A stretch of 64,000 nt of DNA from Amphibalanus amphitrite (Eukaryota; Arthropoda; Thecostraca; Balanomorpha; Balanidae), in contig NW_024882025.1 of NCBI RefSeq assembly GCF_019059575.1, positions 124,001-188,000 on the forward strand, given 5' to 3'. The notes below the pieces were generated by a model. That model was not told the origin of the DNA. It was given only the letters and a program-made list of their open reading frames with translations, and made no database searches. Made by a program: the position numbers and the translations under genes. Position 1 is the first letter of the stretch. Each line of letters starts with the position of its first letter. This document shows positions 9,901 through 20,400 of this stretch, piece by piece.

Positions 9901-11002
9901 CGTCGGCCAGGCCGTGTGGGCGGCCGCCGGAGTCACGGCTCCGATCGAGCCGGCGCTGACGCGCCGCCCCCCACCCTGGGCCGAGACAGGTGATATCACC
10001 TTCTGTCTGGATATCGGCCCCGGCCTTCCGGTGGGTGCGGGCGCGGAGCTGAAGAAGTCAACGGCGGAGACATTCCTGGCGGGTCTGCCCCAGTGCGCCA
10101 CCTGGGTCTGGACTGACGGCTCCGTCGTGGGTGGCACCAGCAGCGGAGGCGCTGGAGCCCTGATCGTGTATCCCGACGACGAGACGGTGGAGCTACGGGA
10201 AGCAGCTGGCAGCCTATGTTCCAGCTTCCGGGCTGAGCTGGTGGCGCTCAGAGAAGCTCTAAGGCACCTACACGAACATCCAGCACACACCGGCGACCCT
10301 ATCGTGCTCTGCACCGATTCTCAGGCGGCACTCGCGAAGCTCCGCGGGGGTCCATCAGAGCAGGAGTCGCCGATGGGAGCCGAGATCTGGAAGCTGCTGA
10401 CAGATCTTGCCTCCGGGGGGAGATCGCTCCGCCTGCAGTGGGTCCCGTCGCACTGTGGCATTCCCGGCAATGAGCGCGCTGACGCCCTGGCCGGAGAAGC
10501 GTCGGCACTCCCCCAGGAGGAGGCACCAGTCGATGTGCGGACCGTCCACCGTGCGGCGGCGAGGGCGGCCAGCTCGCGGGCCCTAGCTCAGTGGCCTGTG
10601 GGCTGGTACCGCTCGCTGATGGCCGGCCACCTCCCGCCGCCGGTGCGAGACTACCCGAGAGAGGTCGCCATCGACATCCACCAGGTGCGAGCGGGTCACT
10701 GGTCCGGTTCGGCGGCATACCTGCACCGTATCGGCCGTAGCCCGTCGCCCCAGTGCGAGCAGTGCATGGATCCGCGCTGCCGGGCGAGCTGGTGCCTGGC
10801 CTGCGGCGAGGCGCCGGATACGTCTGAGCACCTGCTGCTCCACTGCCCTGCTTTGATGGTGCGGCGTTTCCGGCTCCTGGGAACGCTGCACCCCGCTATC
10901 GAGGAGACCAGACGGGACGACGTGGTGGCGGCCCTGGTGGGGGCCGCCAGATCCCTCCAGAGCCCAAGAGCTACGGTCCGCCCGGCGGGCCGGGGGGACT
11001 GA
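6986..11002 (+). CDS. LINE ORF2: endonuclease, reverse transcriptase, RNase H polyprotein
   Basis: The product is 1338 residues with no stop or frameshift. After a basic, glycine-rich N-terminus comes an APE-type endonuclease (about residues 45-270) with CWNADGLQ, a glutamate in AIHEGQF, GDYNAHHPLW and SDHRAM. The reverse transcriptase (about 480-820) shows RPVALTSHLAKLAERLI, DFARAYDTVDHHLL, GLPQGSVLAPSLF, the catalytic YADD at 746-749, and KTQVLVLS. RNase H (about 1035-1170) has TDGS (Asp 1044), the glutamate of ELVALREAL, TDSQAAL and HCGIPGNERADAL, so all four acidic residues are present. A Cys/His motif (from C1257, ending SEHLLLHC) closes the protein. Such enzymes nick target DNA and copy their RNA at the nick. 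A TAA directly precedes the ATG. Intactness suggests recent insertion or purifying selection. Confidence 0.93.
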   Translation: MSSTLGVPAPRGTEGGGGSGRGSRGNRRRARNRRYHRNRAQRSLLHLVCWNADGLQTKTGELERWLLTSHADVIAIHEGQFPRAAPRLPGFQPPVVTRRARGRVTGAAVVKGGDVAIYVRSGIHFAPLDDRPLAANDDTTEICGVRILGPRALDIWCLYRPPIRSSAVDQRVDNFDPDLLPSDDNSIIVGDYNAHHPLWDSACDTADSAGDRVADWLDRTGWTVLNSGESTLVERQSAPDLAACSTELSRRTMWTLSDSLGSDHRAMVMKIRNGFSASSRIRAPRWAHKKADWRAWSDECEAALAEAPPPEPTAQQLCTRFTAVLQRASNRFIPRGSYANPKPWASDPELEAAVRERREAQANVDPADPATVERWREARRRAAEIDAKVSRERFREVASSELNRRASLGKVTRLLKKWENATDDEHRDGQAMKHNGRLLAKDEEKAEAFCATYAWVSRSVRSPKIDRQAKAEHRRLTPPVCRERDGRRRGCCSPFTEEELTRQLQRLKMKKTPGPDGISNEMLRHLGPVSTAALLLVINSSWRSGEVPSEWRRATICPIPKAGKDKSKVSSYRPVALTSHLAKLAERLILARLNYVATERELIPPEQVGFREGRSVEDHLGRLVQQVQDGWQVPRSRKKNPQEGESAQRYVLSAYDFARAYDTVDHHLLRVVLLRQGIPLCLISWVWSYLRDRRAHVNVNGCKSRDRVFRAGLPQGSVLAPSLFLLWAAPLVAALKEIPGTTVFIYADDTATLCAGNDIETARRRAQMAADALVQWAGRAKMQVAGEKTQVLVLSQSPRDAADCSIRVAGEAVSAGDSLKLLGVTLERTLRFGAHCKELRRKTRPRIAQLRKLTGRNWGLEEEQLRAVASGYVRGPLEHAAAAWLPATPPSHVEVLEREVRAISRVVTGCPVSTRKHAVTAEAGQVPVEVRRHALAARFLAKARSLPVSDPLRAVADAVVARRLSSVTGWRDVGQAVWAAAGVTAPIEPALTRRPPPWAETGDITFCLDIGPGLPVGAGAELKKSTAETFLAGLPQCATWVWTDGSVVGGTSSGGAGALIVYPDDETVELREAAGSLCSSFRAELVALREALRHLHEHPAHTGDPIVLCTDSQAALAKLRGGPSEQESPMGAEIWKLLTDLASGGRSLRLQWVPSHCGIPGNERADALAGEASALPQEEAPVDVRTVHRAAARAASSRALAQWPVGWYRSLMAGHLPPPVRDYPREVAIDIHQVRAGHWSGSAAYLHRIGRSPSPQCEQCMDPRCRASWCLACGEAPDTSEHLLLHCPALMVRRFRLLGTLHPAIEETRRDDVVAALVGAARSLQSPRATVRPAGRGD

Positions 11003-11457
11003 CGACGACGACGACGACGAGGCCGGACCAACAGACAGCTCTTCCTTCACTGGTATCTCGCTCTATTAAAAATCACTATTCATATATACACTCGCATAGT
11101 TTACGGAGCACCTCCGAAATCAACGACAAAACGAGGTCGACGCACGACTATTTTACAAAAATACCACAGATGGAGGCGGCCCTCGGAGGCCGGGCCGGAC
11201 CCGCCGGCTGCATGGGAGCACTGACACGGACACGCACATACGGGAGGCAGCGACGGCGGGCGACTGAGATCAGAAAACGCCGAGCAGAGCACGGAGCGTC
11301 ACATGAGTCGACGATCGCGGACTGACGCGTCCACGCGCACAAGACCGTATAAAGTAATCGGTAAATCAGCACCAGACAATTAATCGGCTCTCAACAACAC
11401 GATAAACGGCTTCTAAAGGTGACGGCGGTGAGACGCGCGCGGCGCGGGGGCGGCCGG
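11003..11457. other. LINE 3' region and AUTS2-like 3' UTR
   Basis: A (GAC)n run follows the ORF2 stop, then about 100 bases to an AT-rich segment near 11065-11100. The right part must be the 3' UTR of the minus-strand AUTS2-like gene. I see no canonical AATAAA on the minus strand here, so the polyadenylation site may lie inside or beyond the retrotransposon. Confidence 0.45.
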
Positions 11458-14400
11458 TTACCGACCCAGGTCGGCGTCCCGGCGCGGCAGGCCCGGCAGC
11501 GGCGGCGCGCCGGGCACCGGCGGCGGCTCCAACCTCCGGAGAGACATTGACGAGCAGCCGGCCAGACCGGCGAGCGGCCCGAGCGGCGGGCCGAGCCCCG
11601 GCACCGCGCCCGGGTACGGCGACTTGAAACTGTTGACTAGATGCAGCGAGTCGTGCGGCGGAGGTGGCGGCGGACGCATGCCGTACGGCGACGCGGCCGG
11701 CGCATGCAGTCCCCAGAGCAGCTTGTGGTCGAGCAGCTGGCGGTCGCGGGCCAGCCGCTCGAGCTCGCGGGACTGCAGCTGCGCCAGCTCGGCGGCGGCC
11801 GGGTCGCGGTACAGCTGCGCCAGCTGCAGCTGCCGGTCCCGCTCCAGGGTTTCCCGCAGTGCGTCGTGGCCGAGCGCCGCCTGGTACGGGTCGAGCGGCG
11901 GCGGCGGCGGGCCGCGCGGCGCCTCCAGAGGTCCGTACCCGTACGGCGGCCGGCCGGCGGCGTACAGTGCCGCGGCGGCGGCGGCCGCGCGCCCGTCGGC
12001 CGGGTGCGGCACCACTCCGTTCATATGCCGCGCCGCCGCCGCTCCCTTGTGGTCGGCGGAGCGGGGCCGCTCCTCGTGGTGGAGCCGCGGCTCGGGCGGC
12101 TCCGCCTTCAGTCGGATGGGAGACCGAGAGTGGTCGCGGCGCGGCGGGGTGGCCGCTGTCCGGCGCCGCTCCGCAGAGCTGGGCCGCCGGTCGCGCTCCT
12201 CCAGGGCAGGGCTGTACGGAGGCCGGCCCGGGGCGGCCGGCGGCGGCTCCGGCTTCAGAGACGACCAGGAGCTGGTTGGCGCCGGGGGACGCGCCAGCCT
12301 GACGGGGAGAGGACGGTCAGTGTCACTAAAGGGGCTCAATTGCCGGTCACAGTAGGCAATCCACACAGACGGACAAGTCACAATGAAACTTATGATTGGC
12401 TTCGAGCAGTCAATGAGTCTATACTAGAGACAAATGAGGTTGGCACAGACGATTCACGTTGACACAATATCAAAAGCCTGAACTACGCTCCTCCCCGTTC
12501 TCACCTGTTCCACGAGTCCAGCGCCGCGAAGGGGTGTCCGCCTGCCGGCGGCGCTGGGCCGTGGCGGTCCAGGAAGGCGCCGGGCGGGGGCGGGGGCGGC
12601 AGCAGGCCGCCGAAAGCACCGCTCGCCGGTGGCGCCAGGCTGGGGTAGCGCGGGAACCCGGTAGGTGCTGAAACCACAAACGGACGAGGGGTACGGCGGC
12701 TATACGCTAGACACAGTAATAAGGCCGGCGGACCGGGAAAGTTTTTGCAACGGAGATGCTTACAGTCATGGTACTTAGGCATCCCAATTACCAACAAGCC
12801 AATCCCTTCCCAAAGCATGAGTACCACTGTTTCTTTTACGACTGAAAATGCTCAGTCCCCAGAACGTAAATCACAACTATCTGTCAAGCCGGCAGTGATT
12901 TTCTCGCTTTTGACTCACACAAAGCCATCCCCATCAAGAACCATCCCACCACCGAACCACCTACCTAGCGGGTGCGGCGCGCCCGTCACATCCATCAGCG
13001 AGGGCCGGAGGTGCGCGCCCGAACCGGGCAGGAGGGGCGGCTCCACCGGCCGCGGCCCCGCCGGGCCGGCCGCTCCCCGCTCCGGACCGCACGCACTCGC
13101 CGGCGACTTCTGCTGGTTCTTGTAGATCTCCCAGGCTATCCGCACGTGCATAGCGTTCCAGCGGCCGGTCTTCTGTGGGCGGAGAGCGGAGCGGTGGCAA
13201 TGGTCAGAGAAGGGTCGCTGAAGGCAGGACGTGCGCGGGTGCCTCGCTGTTTCGATGACAAGCATAGAGGCATGCAAGGGCACGAATAAAAAACGAAGCA
13301 AATAATGACGACCGTTAGTTTAGGAGCCGACGGGCTACGTCTTAAGGTCACAGCTGGCCCATTTCACAGCAGCAAGTCTTCTCCCTTTGCCTACTTTGAT
13401 GTTCACCAAAAATCATCAGAAGCAGTATCCGTTTCCGTCCCTGTTCCGACATACCTTCGGAGCCGTCAGCTGCAGTGGCGCTCCGGGCAGGAAGGAGGGC
13501 GCCGGCGGCCGAGCCGACAGCGGCGACAGAGTCGCCATCGACGGCGCTGAGCCGGTCGGGAAGAACGGCGAGTTCACCGAGCCCAGCTTCGGCACAGACT
13601 TCAGCTGCGGACGGACGGGCGGCGGGCGGTCAGACGTCCAAAGATTACACTAAGGCCAAAACATGTCTCTGTGAATCGTGGCCAGCTGGCACGCCCACAC
13701 TAGCATATACCTCCCCTAATGCTCCGACTCAGCCGCGGCAAACGACGTTTGAACTGCAAGGCTATTCGTGTCCGCCTTTCAGACTCGACCGATGAAATAT
13801 TCATACCCATACCGAACTGACCCTCGGCGACCGATCGTAAACGGTCAGCGCATCCCGAAACGAGCACCTGCTAATGCATCCTGGCCACTATCGGTCCAAT
13901 CCGAGTCGGCCGTTCTGCCGCATAATGGGCCCGTATACCGGAATCAGCCGGCGCGGAACGGGCAATAAACAATACTCGGCACACGTCAGCCGGCGCCGTC
14001 CGCGACTGACCAGCGCTGGTGGTGGTGCCGGGTGGTGCTGGTGGTGCTGGTGCGACTGCTGGTGCAGCTCGGCGCTGGTGGGCCGCAGGTACGGCGGCGG
14101 GCCCACCGAGATACTGTGGTCCTGGGAGGCCAGGAATCGGGTGTCCAGCTCGCGCCGCAGCAGGTCCGCCTTGTCTGTGGGTGGACGGGCGGTGACAGGT
14201 CAGATGGAGAAATTAACACACGGGAGAAGGAAGGCAGAATTTAAACACGGAGTGGCATATCCAGGGTGACAGCATTGGTAAAGCAGGGCCTTAGTGGTGA
14301 CGAGGAATAAATAATACAAGGAAAGGCAAAAACATGAACACTAGATGCAAAATGAAAGAAATAAAATGGGCCCTTGCACTTTCGATCTCTATTTACAAAG

Positions 14401-17400
14401 CGCTGAGTATTGATACAAAGCGTCTAGACAGCAGTAAATCAAAGGCCAAACCAGTCTGATATCACGCACAAAGCAAACAGACCAGAATAGCACAGAAGGC
14501 CTACACTTAGTCGGCATACAGTTGAAGTCAGCAAACATGTGACGAGTTCAAAGAACAAGAAAAAGAAATCGAAACGGCGCAGGATTCCAAAAACTGCACA
14601 AAGTGCCAGAACTACAAGGAATGCATAAAATATACCGGCGAGAGCTGCAAACATATCTCCTCACAAAACAAATGAAATAAAACGCATCACCAGAGAAGCC
14701 CGTAGTTCCAGGCACGTCAGAACTCAATCACATGCAGAACTCAGATAATAGGCAGCCTGGCTGTGCGATTCCTGGAACAACTGAAATCAATCAGCGTTAA
14801 CAGCACTATTGAGACTGCAGCTTTATTTCCAGAGCAGCAGCCCGCCCCAGACGGCTGCCGTGGATCTCTTTCATCCTGCCGAACCGAGCTAGGGCGGCAA
14901 CTTCAGTCGACATCACCGCTGCTGCTATCAGCCCGCGCTCTGTCGGTACTATTTTTTACAAAGGATTATGATAGCAAATACCATCTGGTTGAGACGACGC
15001 GGCTGTGTCCTATCCCCGGCCTGTAGTGCCTCAGTTCTCAACTACGCAGCTCTTTCAAAGGGAGCAGCCCCCATAGCGCACAACAGTCATCAGTTCAGTC
15101 CAGCTGCAGTCCAGTCCGCAGTAAGGTGTCCGCAGTCAGTCCTTAGTTCACACCCCGTAGTGCTCAGTTCTGGAGCCCAGCCCGCAGTGCTTAGGCCGCA
15201 GTCCAGTTCTAAATTCACAATCTTCACTCCAGTCAGTCACCAAAGCTAGGCACCGCAAAATCGATTAGTTGTCGCGCTGGCGGAGGGTTTACGGTCGCTC
15301 CTCCGTCCCAACCAGCCTCCACTATCTCGGTAAACTAGTACGACACTCAGTCCCGTCGGCGCCTACACAGCAGAGCACAGTCAGTCGTACAGAGTCGTGC
15401 AGTAAAACCGCAACATCAACCCAGACTGCAGCGGGGGAGCCACAACGAGCGAGTTAACCCGGGCCTGAGTTGTGGGCGCTGTGTTCCACACAAATGGAGA
15501 CAGTGACTATCATGGTCGGCCGTAGCAGCCGCTGTTTACTGCAAACTCGGGGCGCCCCTGTCTCCATTTGAGAAAGACGATGTTATACCCTGGAAACGGT
15601 TCGTTCTAGCCTTGACTGTCAGGGAAGGCGGTCTCACTTAGTGGAGATGCGAGACGGTCAATTTATCCCATTCGGATGTAGCACATGTGGCGCTGACACT
15701 AGCGACCGAAGGTGAGAGCTGCATCCCTTCCAACGGGATCTCTACGTGCGGTGCGTCTGCTTAACAGCTGTGCCTGTTCGTATCTCTGCAAGCTAGTATG
15801 CCGACTTATGTGTTATTGATGCAGCTTCGAGGTACCGTGTTCCGGTATCTCCACCCGTTCCATCACCATCACTTACTAGCTGCATCGTGACCGGGCAGCG
15901 GCGGCGGCGGCGGAGCGGGCGCAGCGGGCGGCAGACCCAGTCCTCCGGCCCCGGCCAGCAGCGGCGGCGGCGGCGGCGGAGCGAACACGCCCATCGACAT
16001 GGGAGAGCGGACAGCGGCGACCGGCGGGGTGCGCTGGGGGGCCGGCCCGGCAGCGGCGCCGGCCGGGCCCGGCAGTCGGCTCAGGCCGGCCACACTGCGG
16101 ACGAGAGGGGGAGAGTCAGGGTACCGCAGATACACGGACCATCGGCTGAACAACTCACTGTGATGATAGACGATGTGACACGTTGACCGCTAGTTAGAAA
16201 TAACCGACTTCAGTTGATAAACGAGGCAGGGTATAGAGCAGACAGGCCATGCTGTACAACTAGGGCCTTGGTATAGCTCACTAATCGACATCTTCACCAG
16301 GCGAGGTATCCAGTCAACACACTAAGCACAGGATACAGCATGGAATGTCAATGCCTGCTACTGTATTGGTGTCTATCTGCCGATCAAATAGTCCTAAAAA
16401 TGAGCAGAAATCCGCCAAAAGACTCACCTGTACGGGTGTTGTCGGTCGAGCGCCGGACTTTGACGCCGAGAGGAAGCCGACGCCGGGCTGCCGCTGCTCG
16501 TCTGAGAATAGGAGACGGAGGGATGGGTCAGAACAGCACGGGAATCTCGGGCCAACACGTAAAGTTAGACCAACACGAGCCGCCCGACTTACGAGGGGAC
16601 TTCAGAACTAACAAGAGATGTCAGGCTAATGGAAGGTGCTAGTTTAGAAGGCCACATCAGCAATGGGATACTGGACCAGTACCGGAACTTCATACTAAAA
16701 CTGAGCGAACAGACCAAAACGAGACGCAGAACCATTACGGTGACATCCGACCGCTCAAAGAGCAAGGAGTGCCAAACAAACAGGCCGAGAAACAGTCACA
16801 CTGTGTAGTCTGCCGTACATTGCCACACTGACAGCCTGCAACACGCCACACATTCCGGTAGTCCGCCCTACACGGACCTTTGACACGGCACAGTTATGAC
16901 ACATCGCTGAGCCACCAGCGCCCACACAATCTGCCCGGCAGCAAATTAGGGACGAAATACACGACAGGTCCGGCTGTATAAACAAACACAGTGTGACGGA
17001 CGGAGATAGGCCGACGTCTAGACGGGCCGCACCACGGCTGACGGGAGAGCGGCGACATCTCACTCAGAACTGGGGCCGGGGAGGCCGGTCAGCAGATAGG
17101 AATGCGGTGGAGAGGGGTTGTTTGGTGGCAAAGGGGCGAGGTCGAAGGCGACGACAGTCTCTCAGTCCCTTCCCACCACACACAGTATGAACACAAAAAG
17201 GATACAAGTACTGACAGTAGCCCGAATCTGGTGAGACCCCTTCCAACCAGCGGTAGGCCCAACTAGCTCAAATGTCGGCTATACTAACCGACTACCCACG
17301 TCAACATGTCATTAGTTGCACCATTCTGCATACCACGGGCCTCCTGGCACACTACACGCTGCTTACATAGCTGCAGGCACAGCAAGCCTTGCTACTCAAC

Positions 17401-20400
17401 AGACACACAGACAGTCGGACAGACATTCACACGTGACCAGTCTGGTTCCTTAGACGCCTGCTGGCCTGGAGCCAGAGTCTATAAGTGATCTCGTGTTCAC
17501 TGGTCTGGTATAAAGACCACAGTCGGTCCAGTCCAGTCCGGTATGGCAGGGTCCCCTGGTTCCCTCCATTTCAGCCCTATGTCGTGTCGGGTCCCCTGGT
17601 CCCTCCATTCCAGCCCTATGTCGTGAGGCTCGCCATCAGCCAGGTTCGTGGTAACGACCCGACGCACGGCGGGACACCGGCGACCGCCGAGTGGGCCAAA
17701 AGCACGGTAATGACACACCAGCGGTCGGCCGGGCACGGTCACAGCTCACTCGACACCAGACTACCAGACACCAGCCAGCCAGACACCAGCCAGGGTAAGC
17801 TAGCCCAGCCTATATGTACAGTGGATCTAGTAAGGATCTCCAGACGTAACTAGATGGCGTTGAGCCTCAGTTGAGTCCATGTGAGATTCAAGGAGAGGTC
17901 ACTACCGAGCTGAGCCCGGTGGGGAGGAGGGCGGGGCGGGGGGGGGGGGGGGTGGCGAGGTCACGGTGCGGGTGACCTGTCAAACAGCCCCGGCGCGGTG
18001 GAGCACTGCCGCAGGCAAATGGCGCACTCCAGCGTTGTTCCATATCGCGGTGGTGGGCTGGGCGGCCGGTTAGCTTGGCAGTTGGCTGCTTGGAAGGAAA
18101 GGATAATGAGGCATGGGTTTGCTGTGGCCGGTTCATCTACGGTCAATTGTCAATTGTCAATTATGATGAGCCCAAAGTAATGCAAATGTGATGTTGGTAA
18201 TGCAGCTGGCAATGGAATGCTAGCGAATGCTCCGGGCTCCCAGTAGCTATAAGGATTAAGATTATTTATTGTCTCCTGAAATTTTCATTGAATATAATTC
18301 AAGCAATGAAAAGATCGCATCGTTCGCCAGTTTTTTGACCGGCTGGCGTTTCATGCGTAGACAAATAATTATCACGCAGGTGATTTTTTTGTTTTGCTGG
18401 TTTGATGTCAAATCAGTTGTTAAGAGACGATGAGGTAAAATGGACGAATGCCACATTTTTGTGCATGAAGTCTCGAGTTAAAAAAGCTAGAAGTTATTAT
18501 ACCTACGTGTAAGCTAAAAACAATAAGATCAGTTAATAAAAATATTTGAACCGAAATTAGCCTCTGTTTTGTCTGACCATGACTGCGTGTAAAGACACCG
18601 GTCCAACCGGGCTCAACCCGGCCCAACCTGGTTCGGTTCTCCCTTTTTTAATATAAATTTGGCCGGAACCTTTTGAATGAAAGGAATCACAAGGACAAAG
18701 TCCCCGCTAAGCTTAAATTGTTGCCATGGCCCTGCTCTCTACTCTCCGATCAAGCAATGCCTGGTTTATGGCAGAATTTAGAGTCCAAATTTTAACGTGC
18801 GCACATAGCCGCGCACGGCCGGTCCCCTCACTGACTTCGCCTGGCAGCGGCCTGCCACCAACCACAACTATACCCGTCAGGAGGCTCAAAAACGTCAAGC
18901 ACACGCCGCGTTTCGAACCCGGACTTTTGCAACCGGGACGTGCGCTCTCACCCAATGGCACATGGAGTCCAACGCTCTACCGACCGAGCTACCGGGACGG
19001 ACATTTACCTTGGGGTTTCGCCTCGTGACATTGACAGACGTCAGACACTTTGGTCGAACTTCAGCCGAAACACTGAGCAAGCTGCGCAGGGCGATAGGTG
19101 CTCGTAACGTTGAGGTTGGGTAACCTGTGAGCTGAATGCGATGTCGTGAGTTCGAGCCCCACTCCCGGGTCTGGTTTTATCTAGACACGAACCAAAACCT
19201 TTCCTTCTACTGCAACACAGATAAGCACGATGACATCTGTCCCCAATATCTTTCCCCAATATCCTCTCCAAAAGTCAAAATTAAGTGTTGCCTATAAATG
19301 TTAAGCTAAGTTTCATTTTTTAACAAAATAATTTTGGTATTTTGTCTGCAGCCATTTCAACTCTTTTTTTCTTTTCTGATTCTTTTCGACCCGATAAAAC
19401 CCACCAAAACTGAATGTGCCAAATGAAAAATATCTAACTCAAATAACAGTTTAGAAAAGGCTCATCATGCATCATGAAAAGCATCATGCAACTATCGACT
19501 GAATAGTTGCATGCTATGAATACGTCCTAGATTTCAATTATCATTGTTCAACATTTTGGCTGGAACTGACGCTGCCTCTGGCTTGCCCGTGTGTTTGAGA
19601 TAATGATTCCCTTCAGTCGCATTCTTGCCGGTTCCACATTGAACAGGATACCACCATACCGGAGTGAACGCACCCGCAACCATTATCCCCTCCCCTCAGC
19701 CTCGGCGCAGTGGCGGGCGGCCCACTCCCGGCGCTACGCACGCCCCATGCGCCGTGATACCGCGTCACTCCCCTCCCCCTCCTTCCCCCACAATGACCGG
19801 TGACCTCACTTCCCTCGGGATTTGGACTCGCCCTACCCCGACCGTAGCGCCACGTGGTGGCTCTGGAGATCTTAAATAGACCCACTGTACCTGTAAGACA
19901 CAGGCACGACGCTCGCCGATGCTCACCTTATGTCTCGGCGGTTTGGCGCGGCTGGCCGCCGGTGCCGTCGGCAGAGAGGCCGGTGCCGGCGAGCAGCCAT
20001 TGTTGCGGCCAGGTGGCGGCGGACCGGCGGCCGCCACCGGCGCCGCTGCCGCCGACGGAGACACCAGGTCGCGCACGGCGAACCGCGCTCGGCCCGGCAC
20101 CGGTGACTGCGCGGCGGCCGACGGGGCCGACGCGGCCGGCGGCGGCGGGGGTGGTGCGGCGGTGGGAGCTGCCGACGGCCGCGGTTCTGCCGCTGAGGGG
20201 ACGGTGACGGTGACGGCGGAAGAGACACTGACAGCGGCAGTGGCGGCGGCGGCAGGCGGTGGCACAGTGTCGGACGCCGTCCGCGGCGGTGGCGGCGGCC
20301 GGCCGGTCGGGTCGCCGCCGGTCGCTCGGAGTGCCGCCGACGGTGCCGGGTACGTGGCCAGGCCCGGGTGGGGCAGGAATCCGCGACTGGGTGGCGCCGT

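Larger units (their letters stand above)
6650..11100 (+). mobile_element. Non-LTR retrotransposon (LINE) with APE, RT and RNase H
   Basis: Bounds are approximate because no target-site duplication was found. The unit contains a possible short ORF1 remnant, an intact ORF2, and a short 3' region that begins with a (GAC)n run right after the stop. It carries no poly(A) tail that I can define. The domain order of APE-type endonuclease, reverse transcriptase, RNase H and terminal Cys/His motif fits the I/Ingi-like part of the LINE tree. This clade call is tentative. It lies between two convergent genes and interrupts neither. Confidence 0.8.

Noticed and set aside
7190-10718. Multiple minus-strand frames opposite the retrotransposon
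   Set aside because: Shadows of the high-GC ORF2. No domains.
11624-12462. Plus-strand frames of 200-270 codons opposite the last AUTS2-like exon
   Set aside because: Arg/Gly/Ala-rich mirror frames. The minus-strand frame has family similarity and splice continuity.
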